A stretch of DNA of 20,769 nucleotides from a virus. Position 1 is the first letter of the stretch; each line of letters starts with the position of its first letter. The DNA is taken from IMG/VR virus record IMGVR_UViG_3300008448_011279, positions 1 to 20,769 of that record. One strand, 5' to 3'. Under the pieces are notes generated by a model. The model was not told where the DNA came from. It saw nothing but the letters and a program-made list of their open reading frames with translations, and made no database searches. Positions 1 through 7,459 of this stretch are shown in pieces. The position numbers and the translations under genes were made by a program.

Positions 1-2
1 GT

Positions 3-977
3 AAAGGTAGTTACATTTTAAAAGATGTGACTGACCCAACAGATATCAACCAATATAAGTCTTTATCTCAATTGTTTGATGCTGTTGACCCGTTCATTGA
101 AAAGACACCTAGTGCTTTGGAAAAAACACTTTTAAAATTTGTGGAGATAGGTCAAGCTGAAATACCAGTTAAAGATAGAAAATTCACTCTTTTTATACCT
201 AAAACAACAGAGGCAAACGTAGCTTTTGATAGTTTTGCTAACTGGTGTACCGCTAGAAAGGGTAATGGTATGTTTAGAAATTATACAGAGAATTATAGAA
301 AACCTAATGGTGATAAATCTGATATTTACATTATCGTACCTAATCAATTTTTTGAAGGTAAAACTAGCGAGGTGTTTCAAATACATTTTGAAACAAACCA
401 GTTAAAAGATAGACATAATGGTCAGAACGTTAGTATTTTTGAAAATGTGTTGATGGAGAGTGAGGGTATTTCTAATTTCTTTTACGAGGAATTAATTAAC
501 ATGGCCAAGTCACATAAAAAAGGAATTGAAAATAATAATTATTTAGATTTCTTGATTAAGTTTGGTTTCGCAGAGAGTTTATTTGAGTTGATTGATGATA
601 GTACACCAACGATTAGATTTATGACAAGAGAAATACCTAGATTACCAGATATTAGTAAGTTCCAAAATTTGGACCAATTAATTATCTGTAACGCCAAAAT
701 GATTGAATTACATTCATCAATTGGAAAATTAAAAAATTTAGAAATGTTAGTATTAACTGAAAATAAAATATCGAACCTACCTAAAGAGATTGGTAATTTG
801 AATAAACTTACCTTTTTAAATCTTATTGGGAATCCAATAGTGGAGTTTCCAGAAGAGATTAAATATTTAGATAAAAGTAACGGTGGTTCGTTACATAGAA
901 TTGCAGTTAAAGAATCGGACATAGGGTCCAAAAATTATCAAAAATTAAAGGAGTTGTTACCAACCACTTTAATTTAA
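3..977 (+). CDS. Leucine-rich-repeat protein, 5' end outside the window
   Basis: The reading frame is already open at the left edge (first full codon at base 3) and reads sensibly through a GTG at 27, so the GTG is probably internal and the gene begins upstream. The last third contains about three leucine-rich repeats of roughly 23 residues, for example the LxxLxLxxNxIxxLPxEIGxL pattern around bases 660-870. The preceding two thirds are not recognised; they are soluble-looking, with no membrane segment. Leucine-rich repeats usually make protein-binding surfaces, so a role in binding a host or virion protein is inferred only. The gene ends just before a strong hairpin terminator. The LRR assignment is firm; the function is unknown. 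Confidence 0.8.
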   Translation, partial: KGSYILKDVTDPTDINQYKSLSQLFDAVDPFIEKTPSALEKTLLKFVEIGQAEIPVKDRKFTLFIPKTTEANVAFDSFANWCTARKGNGMFRNYTENYRKPNGDKSDIYIIVPNQFFEGKTSEVFQIHFETNQLKDRHNGQNVSIFENVLMESEGISNFFYEELINMAKSHKKGIENNNYLDFLIKFGFAESLFELIDDSTPTIRFMTREIPRLPDISKFQNLDQLIICNAKMIELHSSIGKLKNLEMLVLTENKISNLPKEIGNLNKLTFLNLIGNPIVEFPEEIKYLDKSNGGSLHRIAVKESDIGSKNYQKLKELLPTTLI

Positions 978-983
978 AAAGAT

Positions 984-1010
984 AAGGGCCCCTCAATGGG
1001 GCCTTTTTTA
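984..1010 (+). terminator. Rho-independent terminator after the LRR gene
   Basis: GGCCCC (987-992), a 5-base loop, and GGGGCC (998-1003), followed by six T residues. An A-rich left flank can extend the stem into the T run. It sits 6 bases after the LRR stop codon. Confidence 0.9.
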
Positions 1011-1028
1011 TTATTAAAACGTTGTATT

Positions 1029-1535
1029 ATGAAATGGAAAAGAAATGACAAAGTTATCGATGAACCAATATTAGAATACTTGGAAAAAGTCATTGAAGAA
1101 GAATTAGCTAAAGGTTATTCATTAAGAGTATCTATTGGTACCGATTCTCAAAAAGCTGAAAAGGGGACTTATAAATTTGCTACTGTTATCCTTATAAAAA
1201 CATCTGAAGATTTAGGTGGTGTTATTGTAGGTCGTGGTGGTCTAATCATATCATCAACATATTATCATGGTTTTAAACAAACTAACAAAGAATTAGTTAA
1301 TGAACGTATGGTTTTTGAAGTTGGGAAATCAGTAGAAGTTGCATATGAATTAGCTCCATTGTTAGACCTATATGAAATTCCATTGGAGATACATGCTGAT
1401 ATAAACCCAGACCCAAATCATGAATCTAACAAAGCTTTACAACAAGCTGTTGGTTATATTTTAGGTATGGGTTATGAGTTCAAAGTCAAACCAGATGCGT
1501 GGGCTGCGTCATCAGCTGCTGATAAAAAATGTTAG
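1029..1535 (+). CDS. YkuK-like (DUF458) RNase-H-fold protein
   Basis: A 168-residue protein resembling the YkuK/DUF458 family, which is predicted to have a ribonuclease-H-like fold. Visible family features are an early SIGTDSQ segment on a beta strand, the HADINPDPNHESNK segment near residue 122, and a C-terminal KPDAWAASSAADK segment. The acidic residues in the first two are candidate metal ligands. The frame extends up to an ATG at 996, but that codon lies inside the terminator stem-loop, so the ATG at 1029 is chosen. No Shine-Dalgarno is visible. A role in phage RNA or DNA metabolism is inferred; no activity can be read from the sequence alone. Confidence 0.75.
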   Translation: MKWKRNDKVIDEPILEYLEKVIEEELAKGYSLRVSIGTDSQKAEKGTYKFATVILIKTSEDLGGVIVGRGGLIISSTYYHGFKQTNKELVNERMVFEVGKSVEVAYELAPLLDLYEIPLEIHADINPDPNHESNKALQQAVGYILGMGYEFKVKPDAWAASSAADKKC

Positions 1536-1564
1536 TTTCACTTTATGTTTTGATAGTTTATTTG

Positions 1565-1573
1565 TATATTTAT
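1565..1573 (+). promoter_or_regulatory. ATATTTAT element before the 52-aa gene
   Basis: TATATTTAT followed by AAATAAA, ending 15 nt before the ATG at 1589. It is one of a series of near-identical elements at gene starts in this window. Confidence 0.5.
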
Positions 1574-1588
1574 AAATAAAGATTAGGT

Positions 1589-1747
1589 ATGGCAAAAAAA
1601 TATGGATTAACGTTAAAAACTGGTGAAATTGTGTCTACAACTGTTGCTGAAAATTTTGAGGAAGCTATTAAATTTTTCTCATTTAAAAAAAAATTTGATA
1701 GATTTGTTTTGTTACATTTGTTTGATGTTGTTTTATTAAAAAATTAA
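1589..1747 (+). CDS. Small hypothetical protein, 52 aa
   Basis: ATG at 1589 opens a 52-codon frame ending in TAA at 1747. The product begins MAKKYGLTLKTGEIV and contains an amphipathic segment (AENFEEAIKFFSFKKKF), a composition common in short phage-encoded proteins. It is not recognised. It has an A-rich leader and the ATATTTAT element upstream, like its neighbours. A run of nine A residues (1685-1693) lies inside it in frame; a -1 slip there would give an immediate stop. The coherent amino-acid pattern and the upstream element are the only support. Confidence 0.6.
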   Translation: MAKKYGLTLKTGEIVSTTVAENFEEAIKFFSFKKKFDRFVLLHLFDVVLLKN

Positions 1748-1781
1748 TTTTACATATTTTTTGTTTTTTTGATTTTTTACA

Positions 1782-1790
1782 CATATTTAT
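1782..1790 (+). promoter_or_regulatory. ATATTTAT element before the 72-aa gene
   Basis: CATATTTAT followed by ATATAAAATAA, ending 33 nt before the ATG at 1824. It lies in a very AT-rich 76-nt gap, so a chance match is more likely here than at the other sites. Confidence 0.45.
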
Positions 1791-1823
1791 ATATAAAATA
1801 AGATTTAATTAAACCTTAAAAAT

Positions 1824-2042
1824 ATGTCAAACGTAAAACCAGTTGCAAAAAAAACAGTTAAAATCAAAGAATCTGATTTAGTTGATTTAATCGATAACAT
1901 CGTAAATGAGGCTGTTGCTGTTAAAAAACAAGAGTGGATTAACGAACAAGCTAAAAAACAAAATCAAAAAACTGCTGTTTTAGAAAACAAAATTGCTGCT
2001 TTAGAAGCAAAATTCAAGACATTAACAGAAGGTAGAAAGTAA
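1824..2042 (+). CDS. Small lysine-rich coiled-coil protein, 72 aa
   Basis: This protein is not recognised. Residues 14-33 (IKESDLVDLIDNIVNEAVAV) form an amphipathic helix, and residues about 50-68 (VLENKIAALEAKFKTL) have a clear heptad pattern, so a short coiled-coil oligomer is likely. Lys is abundant. It has its own upstream element and a strong terminator downstream, so it looks like a single-gene transcript. The IKES stretch resembles short (I/L)-x-E-S stretches in other proteins of the window. A structural or scaffold role is possible but unproven. Confidence 0.75.
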   Translation: MSNVKPVAKKTVKIKESDLVDLIDNIVNEAVAVKKQEWINEQAKKQNQKTAVLENKIAALEAKFKTLTEGRK

Positions 2043-2065
2043 TTCTTTCACCTTAAAAAAATACT

Positions 2066-2108
2066 ATGGCTGGAGAAATATTTTATTTCTCTAGCTATTT
2101 TATTTTTA
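2066..2108 (+). terminator. Rho-independent terminator after the coiled-coil gene
   Basis: GCTGGAGAAAT (2069-2079) pairs with ATTTCTCTAGC (2085-2095) around a 5-base loop. That is eleven pairs including one G-U, extendable outward by about three pairs, and a T-rich stretch follows. Confidence 0.85.
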
Positions 2109-2128
2109 TAACTTTTTATTATCGATTT

Positions 2129-2137
2129 GATATTTAT
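2129..2137 (+). promoter_or_regulatory. ATATTTAT element before the ABC ATPase gene
   Basis: GATATTTAT followed by AATAAAAAG, 13 nt before the ATG at 2151 and about 20 nt after a terminator. Transcription must restart here, which supports a promoter role. Confidence 0.55.
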
Positions 2138-2150
2138 AATAAAAAGTTTT

Positions 2151-2840
2151 ATGAATCCATTAATAGAAAAATTAGAAAGGTTTAAAACCCCTTTAACATC
2201 AACAGTTGAACGAGATGAATTTATTGAAGCAAGTGAGACGGCTTTTGATTGTAAGTTTGATGGTGTTTCGACCTTTCATCCGTGGAAGCTTCCTAATAAA
2301 TTACCCAAAAAATTTAAGATAGGTGTAATAGTTGGTTCTAGTGGTTCTGGTAAATCAACACTATTAAAACATTTTGGTATTGAAGACCAACCGATATGGG
2401 AATCAAATAAATCTATAATTTCTCATTTTAATAATCCAACTGACGGTATAACAAAATTAGGTTCTGTTGGATTTAATTCTATTCCATCATGGTATAAACC
2501 ATATCATGTATTATCTAACGGTGAAAAATTTAGGGCTGATTTAGCTCGTAAGATTAAATCAAATTGTGTTATTGATGAGTATACCTCAGTTGTTGATAGA
2601 AATGTCGCTAAAGCGGCTTCTGTGGCTTTATCTAGGTATATTAAAAACAATGATGTCGAGAATGTTGTTATATCAACGTGTCACATGGATATTGTTGATT
2701 GGTTGGAACCAGATTGGGTGATAAATACGGACACGGGAGAACTGCTGGACGGTTTTTTTTTGTCCGACCAGAAATTAAACTTGAGATATATCGCACAACG
2801 AATGATAACTGGGGAATGTTTAAAGACCATCATTATTTAG
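2151..2840 (+). CDS. ABC-type ATPase domain, N-terminal part of a frameshifted ABC-GNAT protein
   Basis: As read without frameshifting, this is a 229-residue protein. It has a Walker A loop (GSSGSGKST, about residues 64-72), an ABC signature-like LSNGEKFRADLA, a Walker B with catalytic Glu (VIDEYTSVVD) and a switch His in VVISTCHMDIVDWL. No membrane segment is present, so this is a soluble ABC ATPase, not a transporter. Up to the T9 run at 2753-2761 the sequence is family-like; the last 26 residues after the run look like out-of-frame sequence. A -1 shift in the run joins it to the GNAT domain, giving about 364 residues. I recall ABC-GNAT fusions of this layout in phages and mobile elements, function unknown. 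The ATG at 2151 is preferred over one at 2127, which overlaps the promoter-like element. Confidence 0.85.
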   Translation: MNPLIEKLERFKTPLTSTVERDEFIEASETAFDCKFDGVSTFHPWKLPNKLPKKFKIGVIVGSSGSGKSTLLKHFGIEDQPIWESNKSIISHFNNPTDGITKLGSVGFNSIPSWYKPYHVLSNGEKFRADLARKIKSNCVIDEYTSVVDRNVAKAASVALSRYIKNNDVENVVISTCHMDIVDWLEPDWVINTDTGELLDGFFLSDQKLNLRYIAQRMITGECLKTIII

Positions 2841-3244
2841 ATGAAAAAATAAATAAAGCAGCCAGACATTATATTGCTATTTGGAATGACCAAGTTATTG
2901 GTTATTTGGCTAGTATAACTATGCCTAGTGGTACATTAAAAAACGCATGGAGAGGTCATAGAGTTGTTGTGTTACCAGATTTTCAAGGAATGGGTATTGG
3001 TGTTAGGTTTATAGAAGCTGTTGCTCAAATACATTTAGATGAAGGTCATAGATTTTTTTCTAGAAGTGCACACCCAAGAATGTATTTGTATATGGATGCA
3101 TCTACACGTTGGAGGGCCACAAGTAAAAATAAAAAAATAAGGAAAGACGTAACTGATAGTAACACATATAAAAACCATGTTTACGATAACAAAAGATTAT
3201 GTTTCAGTTATGAATATATAGGTGAAACAAAAAAGGAGGGCTAA
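2699..3244 (+). CDS. GNAT acetyltransferase domain, C-terminal part of the frameshifted ABC-GNAT protein
   Basis: Open frame, -1 relative to the ABC ATPase. The meaningful part begins at the T9 run (about 2753) with RPEIKLEIYRTTNDNW; residues before that are out-of-frame ATPase sequence. It contains an HHYL motif, a long central beta region, and the acetyl-CoA loop QGMGIG (R/QxxGxG) preceded by VVVLPDF, typical of GNAT enzymes. The frame has no convincing start: the first ATG past the run (2816) would delete conserved-looking N-terminal sequence. This argues that the domain is made only as a fusion with the ATPase. The substrate is unknown. It ends inside the left arm of a terminator hairpin. 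Confidence 0.75.
   Translation: MVGTRLGDKYGHGRTAGRFFFVRPEIKLEIYRTTNDNWGMFKDHHYLDEKINKAARHYIAIWNDQVIGYLASITMPSGTLKNAWRGHRVVVLPDFQGMGIGVRFIEAVAQIHLDEGHRFFSRSAHPRMYLYMDASTRWRATSKNKKIRKDVTDSNTYKNHVYDNKRLCFSYEYIGETKKEG
2745..2771 (+). other. T9 slippery run within a hairpin: probable -1 frameshift site
   Basis: Nine T residues (2753-2761) read GGT TTT TTT TTG in the ATPase frame, containing the canonical slippery heptamer T-TTT-TTT. The run lies in the loop of an imperfect inverted repeat: CTGG-A-CGG (2745-2752) against CCG-A-CCAG (2764-2771), seven pairs with one A-A mismatch. Either polymerase or ribosome slippage, or a missing T in the assembly, would join the two frames. Confidence 0.6.
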
Positions 3245-3256
3245 ACCCTCCTTTTT
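3230..3256. terminator. Bidirectional terminator between convergent genes
   Basis: AAAAAGGAGGG (3230-3240), loop CTAAA, CCCTCCTTTTT (3246-3256). The perfect stem has A and T tracts on the two sides, so it can end transcription from both directions. It overlaps the stop of the GNAT frame and touches the stop of the minus-strand DUF5661-like gene. Confidence 0.9.
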
Positions 3257-4397
3257 AATTATTACCATATTTATCTATTGCTTGTTGAGCTGTTATTGGG
3301 ATACCTTTTTGAGCCATTTCTTTGTTGAATTCTTTTTGTTGTATTGGCCCCTTTTTAATATATTCTATTGCGTTTTTAAAAGTTTTTTGGTCTCTAATTG
3401 GTTCTGGACGTGTTGAATAACCACCTTGTTTTGTTGGTTCAGTTGGTATATAGTCAACAATTGTTGCTCCTTTATGAAAAAAGCGATTACTCCTTATTTC
3501 TTGTGGTTTTGTCATTCCAAAACTAAGTATTGCAAACTCTATAGGTGTTGGTTCTTCATCGAAAACCCAACCACCACTACTAGGGGTTCCACGTTGGTCT
3601 TTTAGAAATTTAACTTTAAAAGTTCTAGGATTTCCATTCATATCGCTAACTGTTACTATACTAATACCTTGTTCTTCTTCTTCTGGTGTTAAAGTTGTAT
3701 TTTCATCAGCATTACCTACAATAGTATATTCAGTACCTTTTACCCCTATGTTATAACTATGTGGGCTTTCTTCTTTTTGGCATGATTGAACTAGACCACT
3801 AGCAGCGATTAAACACGCAAAAACAATTTCTCTAGCACCTTCTTCTAAATTAGGGTTTAATGTCGTTTCTTTTCCGTTAGGGTATATTAATTTTACCGTT
3901 ACATTGTTAACCATATCTGATGGTACACCAGCTTTAATTAATTCATTATCTAAATTTTTAGGTTCGTTTGGTTGTAAATTTTCTCTAAGTAATTTCTTAA
4001 TCAGTGTTTTAGATTCGTTTGTTTTTTCTTTTTTACCCCAATATTTTTTAGCTTCTTTTTCCATTTTTTCTATTCTGTCATAATAATCTGGAAATTCAGA
4101 TACGTGGTCTTCAGCAATTTCAGTTTGTTTTTCTTCATCATCTGTATGCTCAGATTCAATCTTTTTTCCTTTATTTATTTGGTTTTTAACCATTTTTGTT
4201 GTGACATCAAATTTATCAGCAATATCTTTTGGTGACATTTTATCAGCTTTACCACCTTTTAATTTGTTTTCCATATTTTCAGTTTTTACATTAATAGCTA
4301 ATGCGGCCAAATAATCTTTAACCTTACCTTTGGTGCATCCAACTTTTTTACGAGTGTTTTTTTTATAAACACATTTACCTTTAGATTTATAAGGCAT
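3255..4397 (-). CDS. DUF5661-like phage protein with Lys/Cys-rich N-terminus
   Basis: A 380-residue protein in visible sections. Residues 1-37 are basic with Cys9 and Cys21. Residues about 54-120 match the pattern I associate with DUF5661 (SPKDIADKFDV, then EHTDDEEK, AEDHVSEFPDYYDRIEKM). Residues about 130-142 hold a helical IKKLLRENL segment. A hydrophobic stretch (FACLIAASGLVQSC, about 193-206) follows, then a charged, Pro-rich C-terminal region of unknown fold. The start lies 4 nt after the stop of the metallopeptidase gene, so the two are probably co-transcribed and translationally linked. The IKKLLRENL segment is shared with the start of that neighbour. The hydrophobic stretch looks like a lipoprotein signal but is internal. 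Function unknown; a virion or head role is a guess. Confidence 0.7.
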   Translation of the reverse strand: MPYKSKGKCVYKKNTRKKVGCTKGKVKDYLAALAINVKTENMENKLKGGKADKMSPKDIADKFDVTTKMVKNQINKGKKIESEHTDDEEKQTEIAEDHVSEFPDYYDRIEKMEKEAKKYWGKKEKTNESKTLIKKLLRENLQPNEPKNLDNELIKAGVPSDMVNNVTVKLIYPNGKETTLNPNLEEGAREIVFACLIAASGLVQSCQKEESPHSYNIGVKGTEYTIVGNADENTTLTPEEEEQGISIVTVSDMNGNPRTFKVKFLKDQRGTPSSGGWVFDEEPTPIEFAILSFGMTKPQEIRSNRFFHKGATIVDYIPTEPTKQGGYSTRPEPIRDQKTFKNAIEYIKKGPIQQKEFNKEMAQKGIPITAQQAIDKYGNN

Positions 4398-4401
4398 AAT
4401 T

Positions 4402-4806
4402 TTAATCGTAAATTTCTGGGTGTAATTTACCCCATTTTCTTATTATAATTCCAGCAACTGCATTTGCTTCGTTTTCAAATTCACTTCCGTCTGCACCTGG
4501 GTCTTCAGCACCTTCAAAAGCACCGTCTATATTTTGTTTATGATGAACTAATTCATGAGCAATTGAACGACACACATCAATAATTGCTCTATTTTTAACA
4601 TAAACTTTTACTCGTTTATCACCATTATGATAATAAGCTGTTGTTCTCAAATCTGGTGTTTTTTCAAACGCCAATTCAACTTTAACATCATCATCAATAC
4701 CAATAAATTCTTTAGCAAAGTTAACAAAATCCGCAACTTGTCTAATATCGAAATCATCTTTAGTTAAAAGTCTTTCTCTTAATAATTGTTTAATTATCGG
4801 TTTCAT
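4402..4806 (-). CDS. HExxH zinc metallopeptidase, 134 aa
   Basis: A small soluble protein with a zinc-peptidase motif HELVHHKQ at residues 84-91: two His zinc ligands and a catalytic Glu85. A downstream Glu-rich segment (SEFENEANAVAG, 108-119) could supply the third zinc ligand, as in gluzincin-type peptidases. The N-terminus MKPIIKQLLRERL is a short basic helix resembling one inside the next gene. There is no signal peptide, so it acts in the cytoplasm or in the virion. It may process phage proteins during head assembly or act on host proteins; nothing here decides between these. The start is fixed by an ATATTTAT element 4 nt upstream. Confidence 0.75.
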   Translation of the reverse strand: MKPIIKQLLRERLLTKDDFDIRQVADFVNFAKEFIGIDDDVKVELAFEKTPDLRTTAYYHNGDKRVKVYVKNRAIIDVCRSIAHELVHHKQNIDGAFEGAEDPGADGSEFENEANAVAGIIIRKWGKLHPEIYD

Positions 4807-4810
4807 ATTA

Positions 4811-4819
4811 ATAAATATA
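4811..4819 (-). promoter_or_regulatory. ATATTTAT element before the metallopeptidase gene
   Basis: On the minus strand this reads TATATTTAT, then TAAT and the ATG. It sits immediately downstream of the Clp terminator, in a gap of only about 43 nt, so a terminator and a promoter are packed together. Confidence 0.5.
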
Positions 4820-4820
4820 A

Positions 4821-4848
4821 AAAAACCCCGAAAAAATCGGGGTCTTTT
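4821..4848 (-). terminator. Rho-independent terminator after the Clp gene
   Basis: ACCCCGA (4825-4831), five-A loop, TCGGGGT (4837-4843): a perfect 7-bp stem. On the minus strand it follows the Clp stop codon directly and is followed by a T run (A run on plus). Confidence 0.85.
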
Positions 4849-4849
4849 A

Positions 4850-7363
4850 TTATTTTGTTTTTTTAGTTTTACCTTGCTTTATAACCAGCTCTTCTTTTTT
4901 CTCATCATATGAAACTTCTATTATTTCACCTTCTTTAAAGTTTTCACTTAATATTTCATCAGCAACTGGGTCTTCAACATAATGTTGAATTGCTCTGGCT
5001 AATGGTCTAGCCCCATAAGCCTCATCATACCCTTGTCTACCTAAAAATTCAATAGCTTCTTTACTAACATTAAGTTTATATCCCATTTCAACTACACGTT
5101 CTTCTAATTTTTCAATTTCTAAATAAATGATTTTGTGTATGTCTTCTTGTGATAAACCTCTAAAGATAATCGCTTCATCGATACGGTTTAAAAATTCTGG
5201 TTTGAATTTTTTCTTTAACGCTTTTTCAATAATTGAACGAGCTCTATTTTCTTCACCAACTATTGATGCCGCTGTTTCAAACCCCATTGTTTTACCAAAT
5301 GAATTAACTTCTTTCACACCAATATTTGATGTCATTATGATAAGAGAGTTTTTGAAATTAATTTTTCTACCCAAACCATCAGTTAAATGACCTTCATCTA
5401 ATAATTGTAATAAGATATTGAATACATCTTCATGTGCTTTTTCAATCTCGTCAAATAAAATAACACAGTGTGGTTTTCTACGAACTTTTTCAGTTAACTG
5501 ACCACCTTGGTCATAACCTACGTAGCCTGGGGGTGGACCAACAAGTCTAGACACAGAATGTTTTTCCATATATTCTGACATGTCAATTCTAACAAGAGAT
5601 TCTGGGTCACCATAAACTTGTTCAGCTAACAATTTAGCCAACAACGTTTTACCAACACCAGTAGGTCCTAAAAAGATAAATGAACCAACTGGTTTGTTTT
5701 TATCTTTGATACCGATTCTATTTCTTTTGATTGCTTTGATAACTTTTGTAACAGCATCATCTTGTCCGATTACTTTACCCATCAATTCTTTATCTAGGTT
5801 CATTAATCTTTTACTTTCTTGTGTTGATATTTTTGTCAATGGAATACCAGTCATCATTGATACGACTTCTGATATGATATCTATACCTACTTCAGTAACT
5901 TTTTTATCTAATTTAGCTTGCCATTCAGTCATTGCTTTTTCCAAATCTTCAGTAACTTTCTTTTCTTCATCACGAAGTTTGGCAGCTTCTTCATATTTTT
6001 GTTTTAATACAACTTCTTTTTTCTTTTCGTTAATTTCGTTTCTTTTAACTTCTAGTTCTTTGATGTTTTCTGGTTTTTCAACACCAACGTTTGTTGTAGC
6101 ACCAGCTTCATCCAAAACATCGATAGCTTTATCTGGCATACTTCTATCCATGATATATCTAGCAGATAATTTAACACACTCTTCGATAGCCTCATCTGTG
6201 TATTTAACTCTATGATGTTTTTCGTATTTTTCTTTTATATTATTTAAAATAACTTTTGTTTCTTCTAAAGTCGGTTCTTCAACAAGTACTTGTTGGAAAC
6301 GTCTAGTCAAAGCACCATCTTTCTCAATGTTTTCACGATATTCATCTAAAGTCGTAGCACCAATTACTTGTAATTCACCACGTGCCAATGCTGGTTTAAA
6401 GATATTTGAAGCATCCAATGAACCAGAAGCATTTCCAGCACCAACAATAGTGTGTAACTCATCAATAAATAATACAACGTCTGGATTGGCTTTACATTCT
6501 TCTAATATTGCTTTCATTCTTTCTTCAAATTGACCACGATATTTAGTACCAGCAACAATTGATGCTAAATCTAAACTAAATATTTTTTTGTTTATAAGTG
6601 TTCTAGGCGCATTACCATCTTTAATAAGTTGTGCTAGTCCTTCAACAATACTAGTTTTACCAACTCCAGGCTCACCAATCAATACTGGGTTATTTTTCTT
6701 TCTTCTTGATAAAATTTGAGAAACTCTTTTAATTTCACTTTCTCTACCAACAACTGGGTCAATCTCACCTTTTTCCACCGCTTTTGATATATCTCTACAG
6801 AAATTATCTAAAACTGGTGTTTTACTTTTACCCTCACTAATTTTTTGTTTTTTCTTAAATGAATCCATCTCTTCATTATCATCATCCAACGCACCATTAG
6901 TAACCTCATCATTTTTATTTCCAAGCATAGTTTTCCTAAAAGAATTGTAAGTTATACCAATAGTTGCCAAAAATTCAACAACTGGTTGCTTTGAATTCAA
7001 AATAGCCAACATAATGTGTGTTGTATCTATCATGTTATCATTAACTTTTTCACACTCTTTGTCTAGTGTTTTTAAAATAGTTTTAGTTTCGTCAGAAAAA
7101 GGTAAACTTCTTTTTACCGATGTATAACCTCTTGGTGTTAAATCGCTTTTTCTAACATAATCTGATAACTTATCATACAATTCAGATGTATCTATTTTTA
7201 TTTTTTTTAATACCCTAGTACATTCATTATCATCATCTGAAAGTATAGATAAAATGATATGTTCTGGTCTAACTTTTGAATCATCAAAGTTTTTAGCTTC
7301 TTTTATAGATTGATTCATGATTACTTTTACTTTTGGATAAATTTCTCTATTCATATAACCCAT
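4850..7363 (-). CDS. clpC: ClpC-like AAA+ protein unfoldase
   Basis: A full-length, 837-residue class I Clp/Hsp100 ATPase that unfolds proteins in an ATP-dependent way. Domains in order: a Clp N-domain with two repeats (residues about 5-145); AAA-1 with Walker A GEPGVGKT (about 229) and Walker [10 protein letters not shown] (about 297); a middle region with a UVR-like motif [14 protein letters not shown] (about 455), typical of ClpC; AAA-2 with Walker A GPTGVGKT (about 564) and Walker [12 protein letters not shown] (about 632). A TMGF tripeptide loop near residue 690 sits where ClpA/ClpC carry the (I/L/V)GF loop that docks on ClpP, so partnership with a ClpP, probably the host's, is likely. 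Both ATPase sites look intact. An alternative start is the ATG 9 nt downstream. It is expressed from a divergent promoter at 7381-7411. Confidence 0.93.
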   Translation of the reverse strand: MGYMNREIYPKVKVIMNQSIKEAKNFDDSKVRPEHIILSILSDDDNECTRVLKKIKIDTSELYDKLSDYVRKSDLTPRGYTSVKRSLPFSDETKTILKTLDKECEKVNDNMIDTTHIMLAILNSKQPVVEFLATIGITYNSFRKTMLGNKNDEVTNGALDDDNEEMDSFKKKQKISEGKSKTPVLDNFCRDISKAVEKGEIDPVVGRESEIKRVSQILSRRKKNNPVLIGEPGVGKTSIVEGLAQLIKDGNAPRTLINKKIFSLDLASIVAGTKYRGQFEERMKAILEECKANPDVVLFIDELHTIVGAGNASGSLDASNIFKPALARGELQVIGATTLDEYRENIEKDGALTRRFQQVLVEEPTLEETKVILNNIKEKYEKHHRVKYTDEAIEECVKLSARYIMDRSMPDKAIDVLDEAGATTNVGVEKPENIKELEVKRNEINEKKKEVVLKQKYEEAAKLRDEEKKVTEDLEKAMTEWQAKLDKKVTEVGIDIISEVVSMMTGIPLTKISTQESKRLMNLDKELMGKVIGQDDAVTKVIKAIKRNRIGIKDKNKPVGSFIFLGPTGVGKTLLAKLLAEQVYGDPESLVRIDMSEYMEKHSVSRLVGPPPGYVGYDQGGQLTEKVRRKPHCVILFDEIEKAHEDVFNILLQLLDEGHLTDGLGRKINFKNSLIIMTSNIGVKEVNSFGKTMGFETAASIVGEENRARSIIEKALKKKFKPEFLNRIDEAIIFRGLSQEDIHKIIYLEIEKLEERVVEMGYKLNVSKEAIEFLGRQGYDEAYGARPLARAIQHYVEDPVADEILSENFKEGEIIEVSYDEKKEELVIKQGKTKKTK

Positions 7364-7380
7364 TTTGTTTACTTTTTTAG

Positions 7381-7411
7381 CAATATTACTAAAAATTATT
7401 TATTAAATCAA
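7381..7411 (-). promoter_or_regulatory. Bacteroidota-type promoter for the Clp gene
   Basis: On the minus strand: TTG (7411-7409), a 20-nt spacer, then TAATATTG (7388-7381), one mismatch from the TAnnTTTG consensus of Bacteroidota. It lies 17 nt before the Clp start. Confidence 0.55.
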
Positions 7412-7413
7412 TA

Positions 7414-7444
7414 TTGACTTCTAACATAAATATTAGTATATTTG
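7414..7444 (+). promoter_or_regulatory. Bacteroidota-type promoter for the 7460-9381 block
   Basis: TTG (7414-7416), a 20-nt spacer, and a perfect TAnnTTTG match, TATATTTG (7437-7444), followed by TATAAAAAG; the start codon is at 7460. Its TTG and that of the divergent Clp promoter form the palindrome CAATATTG (7409-7416). Confidence 0.7.
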
Positions 7445-7459
7445 TATAAAAAGTAAATA

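Noticed and set aside
996-1028. ATG at 996 as the start of the YkuK-like gene
   Set aside because: It lies inside the terminator loop and stem after the LRR gene; the extra residues (GPFLLLKRCI) are coded by the terminator and its T run.
1536-1823. tRNA or riboswitch in the gaps around the small genes
   Set aside because: No cloverleaf or T-loop consensus and no conserved stem set was seen; the gaps are very AT-rich and short.
3222-3416. Plus-strand open frame after the GNAT gene
   Set aside because: It is antisense to the end of the DUF5661-like gene and begins inside the terminator region; its Cys/Phe/Tyr-rich product is typical of shadow frames.
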